64,000 bases of DNA from Thuidium tamariscinum (Eukaryota; Streptophyta; Bryopsida; Hypnales; Thuidiaceae). The stretch is taken from contig OX344758.2 of assembly GCA_947034885.2 (NCBI GenBank), forward strand, positions 9,054,501 through 9,118,500, written 5' to 3'. This document shows, in pieces, positions 37,340 to 49,900 of this stretch; the first letter of the stretch is position 1; the number at the start of each line of letters is the position of its first letter. A program made the translations under genes and the position numbers. Under the pieces are notes generated by a model. The model saw only the letters and a list, made by a program, of their open reading frames with translations, ran no database searches and was not told the origin of the DNA.

Positions 37340-40300
37340 ATGGCCTCAATCAGAGTAAATGGGCACGAGGTCCCTCTTCTTCTTTGTCTTGACTGCTCTG
37401 GTCTAGCGGAAGTTTCAAGCCACCTGCTTCATGTGCGATATGGTTTTGTTGAGTCTTCTATCTATGTGGAGGAAGAGATACTTTCTGAATCTGGGACGCT
37501 TATCCACTCGATTCTTATCCGCAGAATTAGAAATGATGACGGACATTTTTGGAGCTTAGGTGCAGGTTGTTACAAGGCATATGGATTAGCATCAGATGTC
37601 ATGGTTGCTTCAACAGAAGTTTTGACGCCAGTGTCTGTGCCCGACGCAGCCTCTATTCCTACGTTGCGAGCCGTCAAGATAGAGCCCAATGGACTCTCGC
37701 CCTCTTCTCTTCATTACGGTCTTCCTTCATCAAAGGATGATGAAGGAAGCTTCTCTTGTCCTGTTGTTGAGTTGTCTAGTGATTCAGAGGAAGTCCCAAA
37801 GAAGTATAACAGCCCTGCGTCCGAATCAGAAACCGTTGGGACTTCTGTCCACCTTGGCACATCTCAATCCGTTGGTATGCGAGATAGTAGTGCTGGTAGT
37901 TCAGTATTTTCTCGGCCGCCGTTGTATCCACAAGAGCAAGGCAGTTCTAGTATTATAGAATCTTTGAAAAAGCTACGTAATATTTGAGGGTGCAGAAACG
38001 AGCTAGCTCAGATAGATTTTGATTCGATTGAGCGTAAGACAGTTCCATTTCTTCCTACATCATTTGACGGTGATATTGTCCTAGAATTGCCACCTTGTCG
38101 TTCATTACCCTTGTCCAGCTCTTCTAAGAGTATGACTGGCATGGACAAACGATACGATGGTCATACGTGGTGTCGCACGATGACCTCAAACATTCACAAC
38201 AACCTTGGACTAAAATTTAGGAAGTCTTCATGCGTTGGTCACCTTATTTGTACGAACACATCTTGCGATTACATATTTAGGTGTTCAAAGAAAAACGAGA
38301 CTGAGTGGTTGGGTAATACTAGTACTCCGTTTCTCGTAGGGTCAATACCACCACGAGATTCTACATTAGTGTGTAGAGTTTGTAAAGCTTCACCTACCTG
38401 TGTCAGTTTCTATGACGCTAGGATCTACTATGTCGTAGGATCATCTCATATGACCCGGGCTTGCATTCACCTAGGCAATCATAACCACCCGGTTCCAGAT
38501 GGTCTTTGTCGAGATTCAGTAGACACCATTTCTGGCCTTCTAGAAAAGGAGGTCGCAAAAACTCCTACAGCTAAAGCCTCGGCAATAGCTTTAGCTGCTA
38601 GTAAGGAATTCCTGGATATGTTTTTGGTTCATTCAAGTGATTCTCCGAAAGAAATGTTGAAGGGGCCTGCCTTGGATGCAGTGATGGACAAGTTCCAGGT
38701 CTTAAGTTCTCCAAACGTTCGGAACATCATTGCCTCCTTTCGAAGCAATGGCAGCGGGGGAGGTGAGATCGACCGCTTACTTGCAATGAAGAAGCAGGCC
38801 AAGATCGAGTTCATTCACGACAGTGTATTTCCCGGACAAGGACAAGAGAAAGTTTACCTCTTCAAGATGCTAGTGGATGGCCCTGGCAGTGGAGTCGATC
38901 TCGTGAAGCGCATGCAAGCAGGTGGGGATCTAGCAAATTGTTGGCTTATGTTTGACCATGTTAAGCGTGTCAAAGGATGGACCACAATCGCTTGCCATGT
39001 TTATGATTTGATTTATTGCAAGGTGATGACTATAGCGGTTTGCGACATGCAATCCAAGGACACGGAGGGCCAGGCCATTATGTGGAGATGCTTGAATCAA
39101 GTTATGGAGAAAAATGGCTTGGACAATCCCAACTTCAAAGGCTTCATGGCAGATAGTGCTCAAGCAAATTGGAATGCTGTTAGGATCGTTTATGGGTCCG
39201 GTGATGCATCCATCAAAATGGTTGATAGAGAACGCACATGTCTTTTCCACTGGGCAACTTCTTTGAAACAACACACAGAGCGACTCATCAAGAGAGATAT
39301 GCAAGCGCAACACGTGAGGCTTTGTAGAGATTACAAAGATGCAAAGACTCTAGACAAAGCGGAGAGCAAGTATCTTCAAATCAAGGCATGGTGGTATTCG
39401 TCCGGTGCAGCCTCTGAAGAGTCCCTGAGAGAGCTAGAGCTATGGTTAGCTTTTTGGCACTTCCGTTATCGCCAATGGGGTGGATTCATGTAGACAGTAA
39501 GTATTTTCATTTATTTATTTCTTCTTTTACAAAGTCCATGTTGTCTTCATCACAACCTTAGTTTCAAGATTTTCACATATGAAGTATTCCTACTTAGTGA
39601 ACTTGTCCCTCAGTTGCAACTGGGATCGTCCTCTGAATCCTATCTCGCCACCGAGAGGCCTTCACTGTAGGATTGCGGTTTCCCATTTCGTAGCCAATAT
39701 ACAACCTCTCATCTTATGGAAAGGGCCCGTGATCCCCTGGTGATTGATTGATGTCGCGGCCTTGGCCCCCACTTAAACCACAGGTCTAAATGAAAACACT
39801 TGTATGTCCTAACCGAATTTGGTTCTTTCTGTATTAATAGTCAAAAGTATCTTGGATATCTCAGGACAGTCCTTTCATGGTATTGGATGAATGATTGTCC
39901 CTTCTTTAAAATGGCTATTGAGGATTTGTTATATTATTCTCATTTGTCACTTTTATTAACATATCCTATCACTGTACTTCCAGAGTTTGTCAGCAGACGA
40001 AGAAGCGGATATTCCATCCTGCAACCTATCGGAAACAATTCACAACAAGTGGCTTCAAGCATCTGGGAAACGTGGTACTGACTTATATGTTGCCACTTGT
40101 GACGACTGGATTCGAGCATTTATGCAAATGACTAATTATCGCGTGTACCTGAATGGTGGACCTTCTGGAACTGGACCATCCCGACATGATCTGAAGTTAA
40201 AGCGAGCAGTAGCATCAATGGACGGGAAGAAGATTACTGATGCGTTGTGCAGTATGCCTGGTGTGGAGGAACTGTGTACACGTATACCCCATTTAGAAGG

Positions 40301-41359
40301 AGAGGAAGTCTTTGGCTCCACAAAGCGCAAGCATGATGAGCCTATTGGGGCTGAAGGTGATTCTCACCGCCCAGATAAGGTCAATTTCTCTCACCCTAGA
40401 GTACAATTGAAATCTGGCACTACTCTGAATGCATCTACAAATGAAGGAGATCCATTGTTTCCTCATGTCATGCACGTTTTGGAGACGGATTGTGACCCTT
40501 CACAGTGGCACATTGCTCTCGCATTTTTGTAAAGTCCAAGAGGAAGTGCCATGCCATTCAAGCGCAGATGGAGGTGAAGTGCAAGATGTCTATAGTTCGA
40601 GGTTCTAAAGTTGTAGCAGCACCAATGTATAAAGGCCAGAAACGCGAGTACAAAGGTATGAATGTTGAAACAGATGACTTCTGGTTTTGCCCAGACGACA
40701 CTCAAGGTTGCGTTATGGGACCTAGGAGGTCTCATGTCCTTAGTCGCCCTCAACTCCCTGAAATCTGGCCTGTGATGTTGGGTACAAGTCTAACTTCTCA
40801 TGAGATTATACTTTTTCAAGAAGTTGGGTTTCACCTTCAAGAGCGCCCATCACTGTCTCCGCGTCGCTTGTTCACATCTTCCAGACTTTTCGAGGTTTTG
40901 GAATGGAACTACTCAAAGGCAGCTCACTCCGACAAGCCTCCATGTATTCGAAATCGAAAAAACATTCGGAGGAATGACAAGGCACCCACTAATGATCATC
41001 AAAATCAATGGGAGAGTGCAAGAAATGTCACGGGCAATATCCTTGGAGTGAACATCCTCCCTTATCCAGGCCTTGGAGCTGTTATCACTTTACAGTCTGG
41101 TGTAGAACCTCATCACATGGTATATCGTGTTACTATTTCAAATTTCCCAGCTTGCACTTGCTTGTACTTCATTGGTATGTTGTCTGCATCCATCGGCAAG
41201 AGAGGGAAGTATGTTAACTGCAAACATTTATATTATATTTTCCGTTATTTGTGCAAGGTTGACCCAAAGAAGGACAAGTTCATTCATGCCCCTAGCTTTA
41301 GCATGGATGAGATTATGACACTACTAGAGAAAGCAGGAATGATAAAAATAAAGGTCTAA
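37340..41359 (+). pseudogene. DDE transposase with WRKY/GCM1-like finger and SWIM finger (decayed copy)
   Basis: Two exons: 37340-39496 and 39984-41359, phase 0, about 1,178 residues if read through. Seen in order: a Ser-rich N-terminal region; a finger with C-x4-C (GHLICTNTSCDYIF) and H-x-H (CIHLGNHNHPV); catalytic Asp in WLMFDHVKRVKGW; second Asp in FMADSAQANWNA; CLFHW matching the CxxH motif of MULE/CMC transposases; third acidic residue in NLSETIHNKW just after the intron; and a SWIM finger near the end (CTC...CKH, 41155-41226). It ends at TAA 41357-41359. Breaks: TGA at 37985-37987, TAG at 39491-39493 directly before the donor at 39497, and a one-base frame change near 40520-40530 at a T run, where the frame ending at 40532 passes to the one open from 40505. 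The role would be cutting and joining of the element's ends. Part order fits MULE better than canonical CACTA transposases. Confidence 0.85.
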
Positions 41360-42207
41360 TTCAGTAGTACTAGCATTCAACACATCTATACCGGATTATT
41401 AGATAACTCTACGCCATCCATGATTGTATGTAGCACCCGCTACACCTAATGAGGATGACTATTTGTTCCTCATGAAGTCTTCGTAGGCCTTCATTTGTAC
41501 TGAATCTTCAAGGAATATATCTTTTTCTACAGTGACTACCCTTATTTTTCTAAAACTCTTATGCCATTTTGTTGTAACCTCCTAACCCTAATCCTTGACC
41601 TCAAATTGTATGATAAATTTATAATGAATTGTTTTGAACCACAGATTACTGTATGAATTATGTACTTGCTTTCAAATTGCTCAAGAACCCTAAACCAATA
41701 TATGTCAATCTCCTATTCTCCGTATTTTATGCCATATGAATCCAACAATTTATGATTAGTTAATGAGGCCATCAACTTGAAATCGAGGGTCACTCTTTCA
41801 TAGGAGCAAAAACAGTGCTTGGGAGCTTTTTTAAATCCAGTCCAATATTCAATCAACGTACTGTTTGACATTGCAATCGCCCCACATTCTTCGTCTTCAA
41901 TTCTAAATCATAGGAAAAAGTCTTAAGTAAAAGGTGTATATGAAGTAGTATATGTTAATAAACCCTAAACCCATGGTTCAAAGTCCACAGTTATAGGTCC
42001 ACGGTTATAGGGTCTTTGTCACACCCTAAACCAGTGAACTGGGGGTACATGTATACTACTCGTGTCACCTTAGATCAGAAGTCCATTGAATTTTTTTTGG
42101 AATATTGAAAAAAATTACAATTTACTTCAACTAAATATCTAGGCTCGCATAATGTACGCTCACAGCTCTCAGGCTCACGCTTTCAGGCTCACAATTTAGC
42201 GTCGTTG
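41360..42207. other. Right-end region of the transposon, downstream of the transposase
   Basis: Non-coding. It holds the transposase 3' UTR and, at 42141-42200, subterminal words (TAGGCTCGC, GCTCACAG, AGGCTCACGC, AGGCTCACAA) inverse to those at the left end. TAGCGTCGTTGC lies just inside the terminal repeat. Confidence 0.6.
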
Positions 42208-42263
42208 CTTAAAAGACTATATTACTAGGACTATACTTTCAAACACCCCTTTCTCTTATAGTG
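42208..42263 (-). repeat. Right terminal inverted repeat of the large transposon
   Basis: 56 bp, read on the minus strand as CACTATAAGAGAAAGGGGTG and onward to CTTTTAAG. It pairs with 29506-29560 and is followed by TAT (42264-42266), the right target-duplication copy. Confidence 0.92.
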
Positions 42264-42765
42264 TATACATTAAAAGTCTTAAGATTGATTTTAGGTACTA
42301 CTGTTTTCAATACATTGAAAAATTCATAGTTTATTTAAAAAAATCTAAAAAAGGCATTCTATAAAGATCTTCAATCTTCTTTCAGCTATCTTCAAGATCC
42401 AACAAAACTCTTACAATTCCAAAATAGGAACCATATTCAAAATTTTATTTGTATGCATTTAGATGTTGTTACCTTATTACTTTCCAAATGTTGCAATATT
42501 GTGATTTAGATTATTAGTAAAGATGACACTACTTTATCAAAGAAAAATTACTTAAAAATAATATAATCGATTTGATATTCTATTGAACTATATTAGTTTC
42601 TAACCACAAATAAAAATTCTATAGCAATACCATTTTTGTGTCCACACTAATAAGACAATTTGTGTAATTTAAACACAAATGTAATGAATCTGGAAAGATG
42701 TAAGTAGAAGAAGATACCATTAAATTGTTATAAAAATATGTTACAAAAATATTACATTGGAATGG
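42264..42765. other. AT-rich spacer
   Basis: Flank of the large transposon. Nothing else recognised. Confidence 0.4.
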
Positions 42766-44058
42766 CATTAGGAGAAATTTGAGGGCATTAGAAGACCACT
42801 AGTTATTTTGAGTTCTTGAATTGTGAGAATGCACCTTATCAATAGTCAAACGTAGTTGAGGGACTACAATGTTCAAAATTTTTAGAATTTTAGAATTATT
42901 TTAGAATTATTTTTTGAAAAAATAAATTAATCCCTAAAGGTTTTTGACTATGTTTTCATCAATATTGCTTCGAAACTATCATTTCTTAGAGAACTATCAA
43001 ATTTTAAGAAAAAAACATTTTAAAACCAAAACAACCATAGATTCTTTTAGAACACAGGTTTAAGAAGATGTGCAAAAAATTTCAGCAATTTACGCTATGT
43101 AGATTGCAAGATATTAGTGTTTGAAGTGACAAAAATCATTTTCTTACCACTGCGAAAATCCAGGCAACTGCACTTCAGAAGACCATATTTGTATGGAAAA
43201 ATGCCCAAAATGATTGTAACTCTTTGGATTCATTCTTCAAGTGAATTTGGCTACATGCTTGAAAATTTTCAGATCATTTGGAATTGTACAACATATAGGA
43301 AAAAAATAGTAAGTAGAAAGAAGTAGAAAATGAGCCAAAATACTAAATTATTAACAATTTATGTATAGAGTTAGAAGAAGACAATCCCAATGGTTGTAAT
43401 GTTGTGTTAAACAATATACACCCAATGTTTTTATTTATTTTTTAAATATTAAAAATTGAATTAAAAAAATAATTTCAAACTTTTTTGTAGTGTAGAGATT
43501 CTATAACTAGCCACAAACTACCTCAAACTAAAAATCCTCATAACTTTTGACTATTTAATCAAAATGGAATGATTCAAAGCTTTCCACCAAGATAAAATTC
43601 AAAGAAACCAATTTCAAATTTTAATTTTTTTTAAAAGTAATTTTTAAAGAAGTTTTTTTTCCTGCCCGGGCTACCTACCGAACAAAGGAACTAACATATC
43701 ATGTCATAACTTTTTTACCATGTATTCAAAAGTCATGAAAATTTTTGGGCCTTAAAGCTACTCCTTGGTCACATGTTGTGTGAAAATTTCAAAGAAAATA
43801 AAATAAAAACTCCTCCTATAGTGAGCTGCCCAAAATCTCTATGTTGCCAAAAAACACAATTTGGTCCTTTAGGGGTTAAATCAGTTTTAGGTTTCTTAAT
43901 ACTTTTTAGAATTTTTTATAAATTTCTTTTAAGAAAAATCTTTGAAAATTCAAAAATTAAGCCATTATGGATTGATTTACTATTTGAGTACAATATAGGG
44001 AACAAGCAAGGGAACGGCCCTAAAATGGCCCTCAATTTCCTTCAAATCTCCTCTAATG
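42766..44058. mobile_element. 1.29-kb TIR element, CATTAG-AAATTTGAGGGC family, copy 3
   Basis: Left end CATTAGGAGAAATTTGAGGG; right end, inverted, CATTAGAGGAGATTTGAAGG then AAATTGAGGGCC. The same family as the 252-bp and 297-bp elements, but four to five times longer, so it may be closer to the parent. Interior frames (for example 43117-43326 and 43773-44063) are short and unrecognised. Confidence 0.65.
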
Positions 44059-44452
44059 TTTGATAGAATTTTAATTTGGTATTGGATACATGACATTAGT
44101 TAAATACCTATTTTACACCAAGACTTTATACTTTAGCACATTTAAACATCTCTTTCTATTTTTATTCCATTCTTTGCTATGACACCATAATTTTGTGCTT
44201 ACAACAATAATGAATAAAAAAGTTGTTATGAATGAATATAAGTTTAGGAAGACCAAATCATTATAAGGATGATCTATGATGGCTACAAATGTGGTGTCTT
44301 ATGGATGGTGAGAGGAAAGTGTATTTGTCTCAAATCTTGAAAGGTTCCTTGCACCTCTAAAAAACTAGTAGGTAGTCAAGATTTCCAAAATTGTGAAGAT
44401 GTGTAATGATAAAGCTCAACTTAGGAAAGTAATTCAATGTTGACTTTGTTAA

Positions 44453-45189
44453 GGGTGATTGCAAGAATGACTTGTCCTATTTGTTGTCCCCTAGGCTTTG
44501 GACATGTGGTTTTTTGCTCATAACTTTTGTATTATGTCTTTTTTGTCGTGAAATTTGGGACAGAGGTACACACTAAAGTTCTTGACATTTGGTAATTTTT
44601 TGAAATTTTTTAAATTTTTTAAAAATTAGTTTACTATTTTTAAACTGACCTCGATTGGATGTCTACCTTGACCATTTTGAGGGTTTTTAGTACTATTTCC
44701 AACCCTAAATTTCAAATTTGAAGGTGAAAATTGGGATACAAGGACTTCTACTATAGTTACACAAGCTTGTGAAGAGATTTTCTAAAAATAGTAAAGTATT
44801 CACCTTCCACATGTGCTCAAAGTGCACTACCAAGGTACACTTGTAGAGAACACAAAATAATTTTCTTAAAGGTGAAAATTGGCAAGAAGAAGCAACTTTA
44901 AGTTAGAAAAAATTGATTTTTTTGTTTATTTTTTTGAATTTTTTTACTATTTAAAAAAAATTAAATTCCAAACTACCTATTTTCTTGTATTTTTCATCAC
45001 TCTTTGAGAGAGCATAACTTTTTGAGATAAATTTTTCTAAGTTAGAATCTTCATCTACATACTATTTAGAGTGTTCTTAAGAGTATCCATATTTTATTTC
45101 ATTAAAAAAAAATTTATTCCAAAAGTCACAGTACTTCAGTACTAAGTCCATTTTGAGACAAAATCGTGAAGTCATTCTTGCAATCACCC
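44453..45189. mobile_element. 737-bp non-autonomous TIR element, GGGTGATTGCAAG family, copy 2
   Basis: Left end GGGTGATTGCAAGAATGACT; right end GTCATTCTTGCAATCACCC as its inverse. TTAA flanks both sides. Length and interior (an AT-rich palindromic centre) match copy 1 at 14468-15189. Confidence 0.8.
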
Positions 45190-46902
45190 TTAACTAAAGT
45201 TGTACAACAAGATCCTTAGATTACATCCATATAGTGGGACACCAATTGTTGTACTAACCAAAAAAATTAAACCTAAAATTGAATATTCTTTCTAAAATTT
45301 GTAACTTTAAAAGGATTTTTTCTCTAAAATTCAATATGACATTTTTAATTCTAATTTTCAAGATTTTAATATTAACCATTTATTCAAGTTATTTTCAATG
45401 GGTCATTTTAGATGAATTAAAAAGTCTTCTTTTTGAAGTTACCCCCTTTTTTACCTTTGAAATATAGAGTAGTATGAAGAAAAATTTCTAAAAATTTCTA
45501 TTTTATACATGTAAGAGAACTAGCATAAGAATTTGCAACCCTTTAGATGGATGAAGTAAACAAGATTTTGTATACTTTGTATATATTTGAACATTTTTGA
45601 AAGGTTAGGTCATTTGAGAGGTTTTATAAGACATAAAAATGGACAAATGTAGCTATATTGATTTGTTCTATTTTTGTACATACTATTTGTAAAATAATTA
45701 AATTTGTATAAATTAAAATACTAATATATTGTCACCAATTTCCACAAATCTTGTAGGTGTCAGTAATTTTACACCAACAACCCAATGATTGGTAGGACAA
45801 GTAAGTGTAGGTACTTCTTTGCTTATCTTTGTTCATAGCAATTCCAAACATGCATTCAGTTCCAAATACAATTTAGCTGGTAATTCTCACTAAAAACAAC
45901 ATTTTTCCACAAAAAGTCTGAACATTGAGGAAACTATGATGCTTTTTGTAAGGCATGGATGGCTTCACTAGATTAAATGTGAAACTATACTTAACCTGGA
46001 AGTGCTCTGATGTCTATATTCTAGACGATGAACAGAGGGCTTTGTAGGCACTATTTCATCTTGTTAACTTCTCATTTATCAAATGTAATACTTGAAATCA
46101 ATCTAGAAAAGACAACCTTCTTAAATGACCAAGTTTGTTAAATTTTGATAAATGATATATCTGTACAAAGTTATAAGCGAAAATGTGCAAAAATTCAAAA
46201 AAGGATTGAGACGTTTAAGGGTTAAGATGGGCGGGGATGGAGTTTCCTGTCACTTTTAGTAGGCCGGCTAGAGTTCAGACTACTTTGAATTGTATAAGTT
46301 CTGACAGAAATTTTGAAGTCAATAGAATTGGCTCTTGTACCCAACGATCTCTTCACTGCCCCTAGGTAAGCTTACATAAAGTTTACATGCTTCCCCCAAA
46401 CAGACCTACATATTATAGTTCAAATGCTTAAAGTGTCACAAATTGTATCCCCTGCGTTGCATGAAAAAATCTTAGCTCACAGAGATAGCTTGCATGGTTG
46501 TATAAAAAGATTGTAGAGTTGAGCTTTACGTTAACAAAAAGGCTACATTGCTTTCCATGAAAACCCTAGCTTACCAGAGACTGCAGAGATGAGCGATACG
46601 CACACAAACTGAAGAGGCTATTTTGATATCAATGAAAATGGCAGTTTTGACTTCAGACTATATATGTACATGCAAAAACGAATGGCATGCGACGTAATTC
46701 ATAATGAAAATCAGAAAATCTTGTGACGTTAGTTGGACATGATTTATTTTCTCAATCATGTTCTCGGCAGTTAGTTCTCAAGTTTTGCAATGGATCTGTT
46801 CTTCAGGGCCCTGCACACAACGTACAGGAAACTGAGTGGGTTAGTTAGCAATGTGAGATTACGCACAATGCTCAAATACAGCACAAGGTTCCAGTTTGTT
46901 GC
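45190..46902. other. Spacer and 3' region of the downstream minus-strand gene
   Basis: AT-rich to about 46.2 kb, then mixed composition that probably includes the 3' UTR of the gene ending at 46903. No separate gene recognised. Confidence 0.4.
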
Positions 46903-49900
46903 TCACCGTATTTTGGTCTCATATAACTGTAGTTTCTCGAGGAGCAAACGGACCGTCTCATCTGCTTCAAATTCTGTCACAATACTCTCTTCTACTTGCG
47001 CTCCCTGCAAAATAATTCCTTACACCACGAATCACCATACCGCTCGTGTGTATAAGTAAGATGGGCATCACAGACTTGTTCAGACTAGTTCTTTGTGCAG
47101 TCCTCAAAACTCAGTCTCTTAGCAAACACGAAATACAGATTGTGCTGCTGCATTAAACCATAAGATTTCTCCTGAAAAGTGGTCATCAAGCGCTTTCGGC
47201 GTTCTGGCGCTATTCATAGGAATAACAATCAGAATACAATGAACAATCGAACATGCTGGTCAGTTGAACTTTCAACTCAGCTAGAACTCAGGTTTTCCAC
47301 TGGATGTGCTTACTTGTAGAGCAGCTAGTAAGGGTTGTACGACGGATGCCAAGGCGGCTACACTAGTTTTTCTGACGTCCTTTACCACATCAGAATCTCT
47401 GGGCAAAGATTTAGATCCTTGCACTTTCCTACGATGCTCTAGATTTGCCGACGACTTTCCTGCTTCTGATACTTGCATCCCATTCATGATTTCCAGTTTT
47501 CTTTCGGGTGACGACGACCCGTTCTCTGACACAGGACGATCTGTGCTGACTTCCGACGAGATTGAGCAGGTTGTATGAGGACTCATGGTACGTAATTCCT
47601 GACTTTCATCACAAGCAGAATAAATAGGTGAAGGTGCTGAGCAGATTTCAATCCATTCATGTACGACCTATTAAGATGGTACCACAGCCATGTTAGTGGG
47701 CATTCGAGAAACCTGAATTTCATATATTTCACATAATAAAGTACCTTTTTTGGCTCCGACGCAAATGGGTAGAAATCAAGACAACTCTAAACAAATTGCT
47801 AGAGCGCAAGGAAAGGAAGATATTTTCATCTTTCTGCTGTTTGAGACCCCACAATCACATTAAGTGAAATTCAAACAGATGAAGCCTCAGAAAATACCAG
47901 TTCTTTGTTACCTCTGAAATCAAGCAATCCAATTCTGACGGAAATGCAGAGTTTCTCGGCAGATGATCGAAACGTGAATCTTCTTGAGCAACCAGTCTGT
48001 TGGCTACACAATGATTCTCTTGCAATGCCAATTCCCTAGGCAAAGGTATTCCACATGCTAAGCCTCCACTTCCGTGAATCCACTGATTTAGACAGGAATC
48101 GGAGCAGTGGGCTATGGAAGCTTCAACCTGTTTGCCTGCCTGATCAGACGATGTGGTTGTCACTTCGATCTGGGCAGCTCCATTTGTGATTCTTTTGCTC
48201 ACCCTCGCAGAAAACACACGAGAAGTCTGACCGTTATCAGCTTTCTTTGTTTCAAATATCTTCGTATAATCGGGTGCAGGAGTGGGATTCCCGTTTTTTC
48301 TACCGAAATGGATAACCGAGTCAATGTTTGGGATGCTAGCGGTTGTTAATCTGCAGGAAAGGTCTCCTTGAGTTCTTCCTTTGAAGTTGCTATTGACAGC
48401 TGCTGCTAAGATTGTATCTTTCGATCTGTTATGTCGGAATCCCAATTCCTCGAGCTCCTCAACTACTGTACCTTTTATGAGTTTGGCAGCTGAAGCCTGC
48501 AGTCGAGTGTGAGTGACGGACATAGCACGCCATTTTGTAGGTTTTCTAACATTGAGGCTATGCATCCACGGAGGAGATCTGCACGTACATTACAAAAATC
48601 ATCTAGGAAAATAGCCCGTGATAGGAAGCTTCTCTAATTCTACATGGCAAGGCTGTCCCTCCATCATCAGCCTCCTTAATGTAAATAAGGAGATTCCTAT
48701 TACGATTGACAGCGTTCCACTACTGTCGGTAGATGTCAGTCAAAATGATGGGTGACATTCTAACCTTTGTACGAAGTGCTACAACAGATTTAATTTCTAC
48801 GAATTGGAATAACACAAGAAAATCCCTGACCACCAAAGCTCTTACTTGTTGTCTCTATCTTTGGTCCCTCGACACTTAGAGTTGGAAGAAAGCAGTTGGG
48901 TTGCGGGGTCAGAATGACGAACTTTGCTCCTCTGAGCAGGATTTGATTTCAGCAGGTAACGATGGGACCCTGACGCTCGTGGACTTGTCCGGTCGAAAGC
49001 TTCCTCATAGTCTTGTTCAACGGAGGCAAGAATGGCCGAATACGTCGTTAACTCATCCTTCCCATCAAGACTAAGTGCGAAAGATCTGGCAAATCCAATG
49101 AAGTAACCTTCAGACCATGACATCTTAAACCTAAAAAGAAAAAGATCAGCCATTCCTATATCTCAAAACCGCGGAGGTTCTGTGTATTTCTCGAATTACC
49201 GTATCAAGGTGAAATACTCTAAAAACCTCCACTGAGGCTGGACCTATAAAGAAAGGTCTGAGTGGGCCATGATTCTAGTCGCTCCCAGAGAGCGAAAGTG
49301 AGGAGGCTGATATCTGACTCACTTCGTCTCATAAGATTATAAATGACTCCTGAAGCACTCGGGCAAAGGAAACCAACCGTAATCGATAAGTTAAGTCATT
49401 GGACAAATTCTTCTGAATTTAATTGGAAAAGTAGGATATATATCCTTGGGTCCACTTCCTCTAATGGCTTGAGCACTAAAGTATTCATGAACATTTCAAT
49501 GTTGATCTTCCAGAGTATAGTTTTAACGGAATGCATCACTGACAATAACCTGGTTTCGTTTGAGATAGATCAACTGTTCAACAAAAATTATCACTAGAAC
49601 TTATTATTTTCGTAAGCTGAGTAGGTTAAGACATTTAGACATGGCACGCAGTAAGTATCTCTGTACACAAAAATGGTACGAAGTAACCAACCTTTCAAAT
49701 TCTGTAGTAGTAAGAGAGGTCGAATACTTTCCAGGAGACAGGTATTGCTCGGGTTGATAGGCCCTTTGTCCTTCACATGATGCATCAACTTGATCCTTTA
49801 ATGACAAGGCCTTCAGACTTGCCCGGATTTTTCTCGGATTTTCCAAAGCCAAGAGTAAGTCTTCAGTCGATAGTTGCCTCATTCCATCCTCCAAGCATAA

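Larger units (their letters stand above)
29506..42263. mobile_element. 12.76-kb CACTA-ended transposon carrying a transposase and a ParB/methyltransferase gene
   Basis: Seen: the left end (29506) and the right end (42263, read inverted) both start CACTA, then Y, then AAGAGAAAGGGGTGTTT. Terminal inverted repeats are 55 and 56 bp, with about five substitutions or gaps. Both sides are flanked by TAT. Subterminal GTGAGCC/GGCTCAC words occur at both ends, and a hairpin lies at the left end. Two divergent genes fill the interior: a minus-strand ParB-like/amino-methyltransferase gene and a plus-strand DDE transposase. CACTA ends with a 3-bp duplication are the standard signature of the CMC (CACTA) superfamily. 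The transposase, however, has MULE-like parts. The copy is complete at its ends but both genes are damaged, so it is probably non-autonomous now. Confidence 0.9.

Noticed and set aside
29506-42263. Reading the element as a canonical En/Spm (CACTA) transposon
   Set aside because: The ends fit, but no Tnp2-like transposase or TnpA-like partner was seen. The transposase has MULE-like fingers instead.
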